64,000 nucleotides of DNA from an uncultured Collinsella sp. (GCA_958413765.1 CATYVH010000002.1:1-64000), one strand, 5' to 3'. Shown: positions 7,178 to 16,099, counted from the stretch's first letter. Program-made: numbers and translations. Notes: a model not told the origin generated them from the letters alone.

Positions 7178-9394
7178 ATGGCGTTCCAAGATATCCTTGC
7201 TGCGATTGATATCGTCACGGGGCCTGACCCGGCCCATTCTATCCTGGCGTTTTCGATTGTCGTCGGGCTGTTTTTGCTGTGGTTGCGTAAGCAGGCTTTG
7301 GCGCGGTTTTACAAGGCCGGTATCTATGTTGCAGCACTGGCGTCCGATGCATTGTTTGCATCGGTAAAGCTTAGCCTTTTATGGTTGGCGGGTGTGGCAT
7401 CGCCCTTTCTCGCGTTGAGTCTGTTCGCTCTTCTCGTCAACTATTTTTGGTGTGCGCAGCAGCTCGATGACATAGTGGACAAGGCGGATCCCTCTCTTCC
7501 CGAATGCGACTATGTAGCTGCCTTCAGGCTGATGAACTCGGTTGACCGTGATCGGCTGTCCAGAATGCAGCTCACCTGCCTCGACAAGGATAGGATTTTC
7601 TGCAACATCTACTTGGGAAACAACGGCGTTGCGAAAAGAATGCTTGAGAACGAAAACTTAGAGCCGGCTTTCAGGCATTTCGCCCTCCATATTATCGCGG
7701 ACGCCGCTTGCGATCGTGCTGGGTCGCAAGCGGAGCTCGAAAGCGCCTTGGCCGAGAAAACCGACAAGACAGACCCTTTCATCACGGTCCAGCTTTGGCA
7801 CAACCGCGCGATTAGCTATGTCGTGAACGGTCAGTTCAAAGTCGCCGACGACGAGTTCAAGAAGACGTATCGCGAAGCTAAGCGTCTGGGCGTTCGGAAT
7901 AAGTCGTTCCTCTTGCTGCTGTTTGAGAACGCAGCATTGAATAAAACGAAAATCGGCTTGCCTGATGGCGGCGTTAAAGAAGGGTGGGGGTTGATTGAGG
8001 AATGCGAAAAGGCGCTTGCTCCGATTGGCCCCAACGATTTTGGGCAGCTCTTCAATCTGCGGCTTCTTTTCATGAGGCAGATAGGGACAAGTATCGAGGA
8101 CAGGAACAAGCTGTATTTGGTCGAGGTCAAAAACACCCTCAGCAATGCCTCCCTTTCCGAGCAACAGCGCGTCGTCGCTATGGCGAGCCTGGGCAGAATC
8201 GCGTGGTCCGACGGGCTCGATCCCGCACCCGTGCTCAATTTCTTCGCTCGATGCGATCGGTTTTTGTGCGTAAGCGACCCCGATGCACGCTACTATGCCC
8301 ATAAGAACCTGAGTGCGATGCTTTCGGGCTTGGCAGTGAATGACCGCTTCCCAAATACTTTGGCTGAGAGCGTAATGCGGTATTTCAAGGATGGGGACGC
8401 GGAGCATGACTTGGATGTGATGGAGGATGGCCTTCCTCCCGAGGCGATTCTGCGGCGCTCCCAAGTGCTGCGAGAACGCGCTGCCCTAGCCTTAATGGTT
8501 GGAGAGAGCGTTGAGCGCGCCGTGTCGTACACTGATGAGGCTATAGGCCTCCTTGAGAGAAGCCTGCAGGTTATGGCGGCGCTCGAGTGTCGATGGCAGC
8601 TTGCCCGGCTGACACTGTACGACAAACCCGAGGTGGCGAAATTGCAGCTCTCGATTGCCGAAGAGCGCCTCGCCGCGCTCAATAAGCAACCGTCCCTCGG
8701 ATATCCCTATTTCGAGATGAGCCTGTGCTACGCCTTGCTTGGTATGCGTGCGGAGTGCAGGGTCGCATATGAAAGGGCCGCCGGCTTCGAGACTCCGATG
8801 GGCCATTACGCGCCCGGCATTCGGATTAACAGGACCGCCGCCGCCTTCTGTGCCAGGTTCTACATACTTACGGAAATGCTTGGAAATCCCGAAGAGGTTT
8901 GCCCCTTGCTTAAAACTCGAGAGGGCAGGGCGTGGCTGTCTCGCTATCCGAAGGTCTCTTCCCTGTCGAAAACGCTTCTTTGCGGGAAATTTCTTGGGTA
9001 TGGGGATTTCGTGCCCGCTATGACGAGGCTATTCTTGGATGAGGCGGGGAAGCTATATGCCGAAACATGGCTCGTTGTCCAAGAGATCGGACTCGCGTTT
9101 GATCTCGATTCCAGAAAGCCCGGCGAAGAGTATGGGCTGGTTTTCGAAATCCAAAGGCACCCACTGATTGCCGATGGCGATGCCCTTGCAAGGGTGGCCG
9201 CGCGGCGCGGGCATACTGTGCTCGATGCGAGGTTGAACCAGTGCAACAAAGACCTTCTCGGGGCCGATGACGCAACCGCCGTATTCGATGTGCTGGATGC
9301 CTTGGGCATATTGGCCGAAGGGCGCGTGCCCACATTGGAAGACATCATGAAGAGCTACCTTGAAAGCTGTGTCGACGTTCCCGCCGGCGGTTGA
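7178..9394 (+). CDS. Membrane-anchored helical-repeat protein of unknown function
   Basis: A 738-aa protein with GGAGG six bases before the ATG. The first 100 residues are strongly hydrophobic, with likely membrane segments around residues 22-39 (ILAFSIVVGLFLLWL), 48-66 and 72-92 (LALSLFALLVNYFW). The remaining roughly 640 residues are soluble and almost entirely helical with many Leu/Ala pairs, consistent with TPR-like solenoid repeats, although no canonical TPR consensus is obvious. The layout suggests a membrane platform with a cytoplasmic scaffold. I do not recognise the family. It stands alone between a terminator and the IS graveyard. Confidence 0.75.
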   Translation: MAFQDILAAIDIVTGPDPAHSILAFSIVVGLFLLWLRKQALARFYKAGIYVAALASDALFASVKLSLLWLAGVASPFLALSLFALLVNYFWCAQQLDDIVDKADPSLPECDYVAAFRLMNSVDRDRLSRMQLTCLDKDRIFCNIYLGNNGVAKRMLENENLEPAFRHFALHIIADAACDRAGSQAELESALAEKTDKTDPFITVQLWHNRAISYVVNGQFKVADDEFKKTYREAKRLGVRNKSFLLLLFENAALNKTKIGLPDGGVKEGWGLIEECEKALAPIGPNDFGQLFNLRLLFMRQIGTSIEDRNKLYLVEVKNTLSNASLSEQQRVVAMASLGRIAWSDGLDPAPVLNFFARCDRFLCVSDPDARYYAHKNLSAMLSGLAVNDRFPNTLAESVMRYFKDGDAEHDLDVMEDGLPPEAILRRSQVLRERAALALMVGESVERAVSYTDEAIGLLERSLQVMAALECRWQLARLTLYDKPEVAKLQLSIAEERLAALNKQPSLGYPYFEMSLCYALLGMRAECRVAYERAAGFETPMGHYAPGIRINRTAAAFCARFYILTEMLGNPEEVCPLLKTREGRAWLSRYPKVSSLSKTLLCGKFLGYGDFVPAMTRLFLDEAGKLYAETWLVVQEIGLAFDLDSRKPGEEYGLVFEIQRHPLIADGDALARVAARRGHTVLDARLNQCNKDLLGADDATAVFDVLDALGILAEGRVPTLEDIMKSYLESCVDVPAGG

Positions 9395-9540
9395 GACGCC
9401 TCTGCCGAGGGGTAGCTTCGTCCTGCCGCGCTTCACAAAACGTTTCACAAAGTTCTCTTCGCTGGCCTAGTTTTCAACACGTAGCGCTGTAATGGCCCTG
9501 CCTGATTTATCCATCTAGCCCCTTGGAACTGCGGAGGAAA

Positions 9541-9890
9541 TCCTGGACCAAAAGAGGACCGGCAGGATCATACGGATTTACAGCGCAGAACAAAAGGCGA
9601 AAGCCATCGAGACGTTCGCCGGTTTCGGATGCAGCACGGCCGACACCATAGCAGAGCTCGGCTAACCCAGCCGTGTCACACCCCACAACCGGCGGAAGGA
9701 ATACCAGCTCGGCGGCGATGAGTTCCTGGAAGGGGAGCATCGCAGGCCGAGGTATTCCGATGAGGAGAAGCGGAATGCGGTCGATCACTACTCGGGGCAC
9801 GGGAAAAGTCTGGCGCGCACGATAGGGGCCATGGGATACCCGAGCCGCAATGTGCTCTCCAGCTGGGTTGATGAGCGCACCCTGGTAATC
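9541..9890 (+). mobile_element. IS3-family OrfA remnant
   Basis: The plus-strand translation reads IRIYSAEQKAKAIETF, then GCSTADTIAELG with a stop where Tyr would be expected, and later RPRYSDEEKRNAVDHYSGHG and KSLARTIGAMGYPSRNVLSSW. This is the duplicated helix-turn-helix pattern of IS3-type OrfA proteins. The reading frame is broken and no OrfB integrase core follows. The gap from 9395 to here holds nothing I recognise. Confidence 0.65.
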
Positions 9891-9989
9891 TGCGCTGTGT
9901 GCGAGAAGGAGTGATATGGAGGTTACGCAGACGACTCCTTCAACACCCCGCTCGCGCAACGAGCGCAGAAACGTCAACCATCCGGCATA

Positions 9990-10365
9990 GGACTCCGTGT
10001 CAACGGCATCGAGCCCGAGCGATCGTCACCGCCATCTAAGCAGGCGCCGATGGCGGTGACGATCGCGCACGAGGAGGCGTGGCCCGGATCTCTGCATTTA
10101 ATGCGGATCGCATCGTGCCAGACGTAGGGAAAGGCCGTATCAGAGAGGCCCCTGGTCTGCATGTCCTCAACGATCGCGTCGGACAACTCGCAGATCCTCG
10201 ACACTTGGCTCGCGCTCATGCGGTCCACCTCGAGGGCAGAGGCGAGCCATATCCTGCGCGCGGTGTGGCGATGCTTACGCCACTGCCTCGAGCCCTCGTC
10301 TAGCCGTGCGCAAAACACACCCCGGTAGGCGTTGAGCAACCTGTCGCCCCGCCTGCGCACCAGGA
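9990..10365 (-). mobile_element. IS256-family (Mutator) transposase remnant
   Basis: The minus-strand frame contains RRIWLASALEVDRMSASQVS, RICELSDAIVEDMQTRGLSD and FPYVWHDAIRIKCRD followed by AIVTAIGA. This corresponds to the N-terminal domain and first catalytic-Asp region of IS256 transposases (family pattern YPYLWLDA..K.R). The C-terminal two thirds, with the other catalytic residues, are absent. Confidence 0.7.
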
Positions 10366-10369
10366 TGGG

Positions 10370-10494
10370 TGGCGTGAGGTCGGGCTCTTCAGCTTGGTGT
10401 ACACCGTGTTACGCGACACGCCCGTTTTTCAGGCATTCTCGGATATCGAGTCGACCCGCTTCCTCATCAGCCGTATAGAATGAACCGTGGACAT
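10370..10494 (-). mobile_element. IS21 istA N-terminal remnant
   Basis: The minus strand from the ATG at 10494 reads STVHSIRLMRKRVDSISENA, then a stop, then KTGVSRNTVYTKLK. This matches the N-terminal helix-turn-helix of IstA-type transposases with one nonsense codon. It abuts the IS256 remnant without a clean border, so one element probably inserted into or recombined with the other. Confidence 0.55.
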
Positions 10495-10594
10495 GCTGAT
10501 CACACCTTTCCGACCTCCCTGGTTGATATTTCTAGGCAGCAACCAAGGTAGTCGATTGTGATGGTTGGCGTGCCTGCCTTTGTGCCCTAAATGG

Positions 10595-11012
10595 TCAAGC
10601 CGAAGTGTTCAGTTTTCCGCTACCACAGACAGCAAGGCGCTGAATGCTGGCACGCATGTCGGTGGAATGTCGTGACATGAGCACACGGTCGGGGGTGGTG
10701 AACGAGTTCACAACGACATCGCCGCACTTGGCAACCGAGGCTACCGCGCTATCCGAAGCGCTGCTCACCACTGGCACGATGCCCTTTGCATCCGCCAGGC
10801 CGTAACTGGCGATCTCGAGCCAATCCATCGTGGCGGCATTCCTGCATGGGAAGCGCCCGGGCCCCTCATCCCTGAACTTGGCCAGCCACCTGTAAAGGCA
10901 GGGCCTGCTTACGTGGTTGAGCCTACACCAGTCCCACACACATACTGGACGAGAGGCAGCGTTCGATGTGATCTGCCCACATGTTCCTGTGTTCTATGTT
11001 TGCCCGCGTCAT
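10595..11012 (-). mobile_element. IS66-type accessory ORF (TnpA-like) remnant
   Basis: The minus strand from the ATG at 11012 reads MTRANIEHRNMWADHIERC, then after a frameshift DWCRLNHVSRPCLYRWLAKF and DWLEIASYGLADAKGIVPVV. This resembles the small helix-turn-helix TnpA protein of IS66-group elements. No TnpB or TnpC follows. The IS66 label is tentative. The transposon-remnant status is fairly safe given the frame break and the IS neighbours. Confidence 0.5.
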
Positions 11013-11155
11013 CGCAACCTCCTGTTGAATAAGGCGTTGCGATAATTTTGCCCAAAGCTTATCAGGGTGTTAAGACGCGGCTGTTTTGGTGTTTACACTA
11101 AAATCATAAAAGTCATATCATTTCATTAGTTTATTCATCTTTGGATGGAGGAAGA

Positions 11156-12856
11156 ATGCCAACTAACAGCCAGATTCTGATAGACGGATTCATTTCGGAC
11201 GAATTCTCTAAGCAGGCTGAGTATAGTTCTAAAGGGGACTACTTTGAACTGTTGGCCTCTTCTCGATACATGGCTCCATACGACCTTGACGACGGTGAGA
11301 TAGCGGAAGGGCTCATTGGAGGGTCGCGAGACGGGGGCTGCGATGCGATCTACATCTTTGCCAACAATAATTTCTTGAGTGAGGACGTCCAGATTAAAGA
11401 CTACATCAATCGTGGATCAAGGGTTGAAATAGTTATTCTTCAGACCAAGGTTTCAAAATCATTCAAAGAAGACGTGTTCTTGAAGTGGAAGGACACCTGT
11501 AATGACCTTCTAACATTCGGTATAAATTTAAATGAATTCAATGATAAATATTCCGAACGTGTTATCGATACTTTTAGAAGAATAAGAGAAGCGATTCAAG
11601 CAGCAGCGATGGCCGGAAACGAAATCCGAATGAAGTTCGTGTACATCGCGAATGCGGATTCACCATCGGACGGCGTTAAGATTCAGAAAGAGCAGCTTCC
11701 GGCCGCCATTGACGAAATCGTCGGCGTAAGCCGATTTAGCTCTTCGTGCGTTTTAGTTGGAGCAGACGAATTGATGCGCATCTGGTCGCCTCCCGCAGAG
11801 AGCGGGCTTGTTATGCGTTTTCCGGGGTCCTATGCGTCGGTTCCTCAGAGAACGGACGTCTTTGGCCTGGTGTCTTTGTCGGATTACTACCGCTTCCTCA
11901 CTGACGACCAGGGGCAGCTCCGTAGCTATCTTTTCGAGGCGAACGTCAGAGATTACGAGGGAAATGTTTCAGTCAACAAAGGAATCAGGGAAACGTTGGA
12001 GCATCCTAGCGAAGACGATTTCTGGTGGCTCAACAACGGAGTAACGATACTGGCTTCTGAAGCCTATCAAATAGCAGGAGCAGAAGTGAAAATGGAAGAG
12101 CCTCGCATCGTTAATGGACTTCAAACGTCATATGAAATATACAAATTTATGGAGTCTCGTACGGAAGACGCCGAAGATTCCAGAAATGTGATGGTAAAAA
12201 TCCTTGTGCCCGGAAGCGATGAGACCAGAAACAGAGTGATACTGGCGACGAACAACCAAACTCAGGTGAAAAAGACATCGCTTCGCGCTACTGACCAAAT
12301 CCATATTCAAATCGAACTCTACATGAAAAGAAATGGGTTGTATTACGAAAGGCGGAAGAACTATTACAAAAACCAGGGGAGGAAGAGGGAGGAGATCGTA
12401 ACCCTCTCCTTTCTTGCGCAATGCATGATGTCGATACTTCTCGGCAGACCGGATCAGGCAAGAGCAAGACCGTCGACGCTTTTGTCTGACGAGGCTCAGT
12501 ATAAGAAAATATTTGGGCAGGATGGCAACCTTGAGGCTTACTACAGAGCCGCTAGCCTTGGAAAACAGGTTTGCTTGAGGTTTCCGCAAATTAAGAGAGA
12601 CTTAGAAGGGTCCCAAATAAGCGACATACGATTTTACGTGATAATGGGCGTTGCTTCCATCTTGTCCAAAAAAGATAACCTGACGTTCGGTGACATAGAG
12701 AAACTCGACCTTGACAAGCTGTCGGATGAAATTATTCAAGAAGTTGCGGACATGGTTTTGGATGTTTATCTGGCCCTTGGCGGAACATCCAAAACCGCTA
12801 AGTCCTACGCCATGGCAACCAAAGTCAAGGAAAAGATTTCGCTACAGTTACCTTAA
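11156..12856 (+). CDS. AIPR-family protein (abortive-infection phage resistance type)
   Basis: A 566-aa protein with GGAGGA at 11146-11151 before the ATG at 11156; the upstream in-frame TTG at 11141 is less likely. It carries the central AIPR signature DDFWWLNNGVTILASEA followed by PRIVNGLQTSYEIYKFM, then NRVILATNNQTQVKK. The N-terminal half (residues 30-170) has the alternating strand/helix pattern with VILQTKVSK that is typical of the nuclease-like N-terminus of this family. AIPR proteins are associated with lactococcal abortive infection and occur in defence islands. The mechanism is not settled and the target is unknown. It is a single gene closed by the terminator at 12892. Codon use is AT-richer than the core block. 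Confidence 0.85.
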   Translation: MPTNSQILIDGFISDEFSKQAEYSSKGDYFELLASSRYMAPYDLDDGEIAEGLIGGSRDGGCDAIYIFANNNFLSEDVQIKDYINRGSRVEIVILQTKVSKSFKEDVFLKWKDTCNDLLTFGINLNEFNDKYSERVIDTFRRIREAIQAAAMAGNEIRMKFVYIANADSPSDGVKIQKEQLPAAIDEIVGVSRFSSSCVLVGADELMRIWSPPAESGLVMRFPGSYASVPQRTDVFGLVSLSDYYRFLTDDQGQLRSYLFEANVRDYEGNVSVNKGIRETLEHPSEDDFWWLNNGVTILASEAYQIAGAEVKMEEPRIVNGLQTSYEIYKFMESRTEDAEDSRNVMVKILVPGSDETRNRVILATNNQTQVKKTSLRATDQIHIQIELYMKRNGLYYERRKNYYKNQGRKREEIVTLSFLAQCMMSILLGRPDQARARPSTLLSDEAQYKKIFGQDGNLEAYYRAASLGKQVCLRFPQIKRDLEGSQISDIRFYVIMGVASILSKKDNLTFGDIEKLDLDKLSDEIIQEVADMVLDVYLALGGTSKTAKSYAMATKVKEKISLQLP

Positions 12857-12891
12857 GGTAATCCAAGGCTGCTCTCTAGAATGCTTTCAGC

Positions 12892-12926
12892 AGAGAGGTC
12901 CTTTTTGCAAAGGGCCTCTCTTTTTC
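12892..12926 (+). terminator. Terminator of the AIPR gene
   Basis: AGAGAGGTCC (12892-12901) pairs with GGGCCTCTCT (12912-12921) through one wobble, followed by TTTTTCC. Confidence 0.8.
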
Positions 12927-12958
12927 CATTCGGTTCCGAACAGTTTGACGCTCACTGA

Positions 12959-13135
12959 TCAGCCCGCATAGTCAGCCGCTTCGCTTTCAGCCCCAACCTT
13001 GATGCAAGCGTAGACGACGAGCGTGCACAGCCCCATGCCCATTCCAATCAGGTGCAGCAGGAAGGCCATTCTGCTCGCCTTCCTCTTCGCCTTCATGCGG
13101 CTTCTCGGGGGCGGACCCGTCCGGGCGGCACCCAT
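12959..13135 (-). CDS. Possible small membrane protein (58 aa)
   Basis: A short minus-strand frame from the ATG at 13135 (or an internal ATG giving 45 aa starting MKAKRKASR). It encodes a basic N-terminus, one hydrophobic segment (MAFLLHLIGMGMGLCTLVVY) and an acidic tail ending EAADYAG. The positive-inside pattern fits a single-pass membrane peptide. The ribosome site is weak and there is no homology I recognise. It could be a degraded end of a larger gene. It lies between two strong plus-strand hairpins. Confidence 0.35.
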   Translation of the reverse strand: MGAARTGPPPRSRMKAKRKASRMAFLLHLIGMGMGLCTLVVYACIKVGAESEAADYAG

Positions 13136-13211
13136 GAGGCAACCGAGGGCATGTACAGGGCACAGGGGCAGTAGACCACTGTATGAATCTCACGTACATA
13201 GCACAACGGCA

Positions 13212-13258
13212 GCCCCGTGCATTGCAGACCGCTGCTGGCTGCAATGCACGGGGCTTTT
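13212..13258 (+). terminator. 16-bp hairpin
   Basis: GCCCCGTGCATTGCAG at 13212-13227 pairs perfectly with its complement at 13239-13254, loop 11 nt, followed by TTTT. A strong intrinsic terminator in plus orientation, although no convincing plus-strand gene precedes it. Confidence 0.75.
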
Positions 13259-13277
13259 GCAGGCCAATGGTTTGTAG

Positions 13278-13664
13278 TTAGTTTGTTGCTCTTTGGCAGC
13301 TTTGGCTCATAGCGGCCTTAAAAAAGCCACCATTGTTTTTGCGATTTCCAGCGTGATTCTGCTGTAGACATGTAGGATGCTTCAGTAGTACAGAGTCGAG
13401 CTCATTGACGAGTTCCGGCATCTCGCTTGTGGGCAAAACCCTCTCGAGCGAGTGGAGCATATTGCTTAAATCGCGCCCGCGCGGCCTTGCACAGCAAAGC
13501 CGATCGTCGCGCGCAAATGTTTCGAAAATCGACAAGAATCTCAATGACTTCAAGGAGGCTTTGAGGCTCCATTCTGTCCTCCTGCTTGCCAGACAGCTCC
13601 TGAATCGTACGGATGGAATGAGACCGCAACATCTTGTGCCTAGCAATGGCTCTAAAAACCACAT
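13278..13664 (-). pseudogene. Abi_2 (AbiD/AbiF) family remnant
   Basis: Two overlapping minus-strand frames join into one decayed gene. The first gives RTIQELSGKQEDRMEPQSLL then EVIEILVDFRNICAR. After a shift near 13510 the second gives DDRLCCARPRGRDLSNMLHS and LERVLPTSEMPELVNELD. This recalls the C-terminal half of Abi_2 abortive-infection proteins, including the HEPN-like RNxxAHxxRL motif (here RNICAR|DDRL). The N-terminal half is missing. It is another trace of defence-gene turnover beside the CBASS-like operon. Confidence 0.6.
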
Positions 13665-13678
13665 TTTTAAAGCACGGT

Positions 13679-13687
13679 TGTTATAAT
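13679..13687 (+). promoter_or_regulatory. Extended -10 promoter of the CBASS-like operon
   Basis: TGTTATAAT at 13679-13687 is a perfect extended -10. No good -35 is visible. It overlaps the upstream ATG at 13686, so that ATG is probably not the start codon, and the next in-frame ATG (13725), with GGAAAGGCGG before it, is preferred. Confidence 0.55.
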
Positions 13688-13724
13688 GTCAGACACTAGA
13701 ACATCTGTTTGGAAAGGCGGTTAT

Positions 13725-15032
13725 ATGACAAATAGCGCAGACTTTGAATCATTCTTGAAGGACATCAATCCCAGCAAGAGCACCATTGATGAAGCGAGTC
13801 GACTTCACCGAAATCTCAGGGACCATCTTAAGGCAAGTGAGACCTATGGGGCTATATGCAAGGACACATACCTCTCGGGTTCATACGCCAAGCAGACCTT
13901 CATACGACCGAAGAAAGATTCTGACAGCTGCGATATTGACGTCATCGTTGAGACAAACCACTCCATCAACGATTCCCCGTTTTGCGTCTTGCTCGAGCTC
14001 GAGGATGCGATACGTGAGCGCGAGTGCTACAAGAACGTCAGAGTGCAAACGCATTCCATCGGCATTGACATGGCAAACTTCCATCTCGATGTTGTCCCTT
14101 TGGTCAATGATGAAGACGGCCTTCTCTACATCGGTTCGAAAGACGATAGCGAATGGAGGCAGACGAATCCAAAAGAGCATCTCACTTGGTCGACTGAGGT
14201 TAACAAAGAGTTCAACGGGGATTACAAGCCTCTAGTGAAGATAATGAAGTGGTGGAGAAGGGAGAACTGCCCAAGTTTGGTGAAGTTCCCTAAGGGCATC
14301 ACCCTTGAGAAGATGATCGCCGACAACCTCCCTGAAGCAGGGTTGTCAATCGAGGATTGCGTTATGCAGGTAATGGCAAACCTTGCGGTTGCATACGCTG
14401 ATGAACTCGACTCGTACCAGGTTCCCTTCATTGAGGATCCAGCCATAGAGGGAAACAACCTTGCCGGAAAGTACTGCTATAACGATTTCGCCCAGTTCGT
14501 GGACAAACTCAACGAGCACCTCTCGCATCTTGCGGATGAGGGAACCGGCAACAGCGTCTGGAAGCAAATACTTGGAAACAACTTCCCATCGGGAGGCCCT
14601 TCGTGCGGAACCACGTCATCAGCTAAGTCAAAAAATCAACAGTACGCATTGTCTGTTCAGCACAGGCAACCGTTAGGCTTCCCCATGCAGGCTCGTAAGC
14701 CAAATGCAACAATTACGGCAACGGTCAAATTGCCTTCAGGAGAAATACGAGTACTCGAAAACGATGGCGCGCCCATACCGAAGGGCTCCACTATCATGTA
14801 CAGAGTGAACTGTGGGCCGGTAAAAGATGGCAAGGTAAAGTGGCAGGTCACGAATACCGGCGATGAAGCTATGAAGGTTTGCCCTAGGGGTGGTTTCGAG
14901 CTCCCAAACATAGAAAAGACTTCCCGTCGCGAGGAGACGGCGTATACGGGAAAACACTATGTTCAATGTTTTGTAATTCGAAGGGGCTATTGCGTCCGTT
15001 GGAGCAACCCGTTCTTCATCAATGTTGAGTAG
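13725..15032 (+). CDS. CD-NTase (SMODS) oligonucleotide cyclase with AGS-C sensor domain
   Basis: A 435-aa CBASS-type cyclase, predicted to make a cyclic di- or oligonucleotide alarm signal on phage infection. The polymerase-beta-like core shows LSGSYAKQTF and the metal-binding pair in DSDSCDIDVIVE, with the third acid in NFHLDVVPLV (about residues 55-135). A helical middle follows. The C-terminal 110 residues match the AGS-C sensor domain: VKWQVTNTGDEA, RGGFELP and RREETAYTGKHYVQCFV. The start at 13725 is chosen on ribosome-site and promoter evidence; an ATG at 13686 would add 13 residues. The next gene starts 10 nt downstream and is the presumed effector. No Cap2/Cap3 ubiquitin-like or HORMA/TRIP13 genes are present, so this would be a minimal type I layout. 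Confidence 0.85.
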   Translation: MTNSADFESFLKDINPSKSTIDEASRLHRNLRDHLKASETYGAICKDTYLSGSYAKQTFIRPKKDSDSCDIDVIVETNHSINDSPFCVLLELEDAIRERECYKNVRVQTHSIGIDMANFHLDVVPLVNDEDGLLYIGSKDDSEWRQTNPKEHLTWSTEVNKEFNGDYKPLVKIMKWWRRENCPSLVKFPKGITLEKMIADNLPEAGLSIEDCVMQVMANLAVAYADELDSYQVPFIEDPAIEGNNLAGKYCYNDFAQFVDKLNEHLSHLADEGTGNSVWKQILGNNFPSGGPSCGTTSSAKSKNQQYALSVQHRQPLGFPMQARKPNATITATVKLPSGEIRVLENDGAPIPKGSTIMYRVNCGPVKDGKVKWQVTNTGDEAMKVCPRGGFELPNIEKTSRREETAYTGKHYVQCFVIRRGYCVRWSNPFFINVE

Positions 15033-15042
15033 GTGTTAATCG

Positions 15043-15579
15043 ATGGATATCAACAACGTAATCTCTGGCATTCTTTCTGTTGAAGGAACCATATCTCTCG
15101 TGCTCGAATTCATCGGATTCCTGTCGGTCATCGCAATGGTTATCGGAGCCTTCACGCGTCTCGGTAAAGCGGCGTGGCGCTTTGGCTTTGCGCTGTACGG
15201 CAAGAAGATAATGATTGTTGCGAATGACGAGGACTACCACGATCTCGAAGAGGATCTTTCCGACTCTGGTCTGATCAAGAGGAAGAACATACAACGCGTT
15301 TCGGATAAACATATATCCAAGGTAAAGGATGCGCTCCTGCTGATTGTGGTTTACGGATATTTAAACAAAGATGACTTTAGAGAGATTATCAACAGCAAGA
15401 GCTCTCGATGCGGCCTTATCGTTCACTGCCCGCCGGAAAAGGGCCGAATCGACGATGATGAGATGGGGCTCCTTAGCAAAACCGCATTTACCGCGCTTTG
15501 CAATTTCCGAGGCAGGTTAGTGAACAACGTTCTGCTCATGATGCTATCTACTTCATTCAAAAAGAGCGACCTGGAATAG
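15043..15579 (+). CDS. Putative CBASS membrane effector, unrecognised family
   Basis: A 178-aa protein 10 nt downstream of the cyclase, so surely co-transcribed. Residues about 12-38 form a hydrophobic segment (TISLVLEFIGFLSVIAMVIG) followed by a basic, possibly amphipathic stretch (TRLGKAAWRFGFALYG). Residues 48-178 form a small alpha/beta domain: strand KKIMIVAND, helix LEEDLSDSG, strand LLLIVVYGYL, helix DDFREIIN, strand CGLIVHCPP, and a long helical tail with NFRGRLVNNVLLMML. The strand order recalls a receiver/TIR/Rossmann-like sensor. I cannot match it to Cap14, Cap15, TM-STING or another named effector. By position it should sense the cyclase product and act at the membrane. That role is inference. 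Confidence 0.7.
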   Translation: MDINNVISGILSVEGTISLVLEFIGFLSVIAMVIGAFTRLGKAAWRFGFALYGKKIMIVANDEDYHDLEEDLSDSGLIKRKNIQRVSDKHISKVKDALLLIVVYGYLNKDDFREIINSKSSRCGLIVHCPPEKGRIDDDEMGLLSKTAFTALCNFRGRLVNNVLLMMLSTSFKKSDLE

Positions 15580-15657
15580 GCTGATGTTGCAGGGTTTTTG
15601 GAACCCCGAAAACTGCACTTTCCGTATCTTTATGCCACGAAACCCCAATATCCTGGC

Positions 15658-16018
15658 ATGAAATTAGACGACTATGACTGTTCGGCCCCCATCAATCTCA
15701 AGATTGATGGATATTCTGCCGAAGCTATAGCTTATACCAGCAAACTCGCTTTCGAAGCAGTTTTGCCTTGGTCACTACAGCGTTAAATACGCGGATGACG
15801 AAATTTGGACTTTCAGCGTCGGCTCGCTGAGCTGGAAAGGCCATGACTTCCTCGACAGGATTCAGGACGATTCGAGGTGGGGCAAGATTAAGAAGGCGGC
15901 CAGGGACAGGGGGCAACCTCTCGTTGCAAAGACCGTTAGGACGATTTCTTTCGCATTCATTACGGCGACGGCTGAAGGTGCTACGAACTCGTCTCTCAAA
16001 CAATACGGCTTGCAATAG
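15658..16018 (+). pseudogene. DUF2513-like remnant
   Basis: It begins MKLDDYDC, then NLKIDGYSAEAIAYTSKLAF, and after a frameshift near 15760 continues as HYSVKYADDEIWTF, LSWKGHDFLDRIQDDSRWGK and KTVRTISFAF. The order MKLD..., then GHxFLDxIxDD.xW, is characteristic of DUF2513 proteins, which are common in phages and islands. An internal deletion after residue 9 and the frameshift make it non-functional. Confidence 0.6.
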
Positions 16019-16099
16019 GCTCAGCTCTTGCCCTTGCGCAAGAAGTGGCATGTTAGAGGTTTCTCAAGTCCTTTGAACAATCGCGTAGCACAAGCATTC

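Noticed and set aside
12987..13277. Two 84-85-codon frames around 13.0-13.3 kb
   Set aside because: They run through a 16-bp terminator hairpin and lack ribosome sites; only the small minus-strand membrane frame in the third phase looks protein-like.
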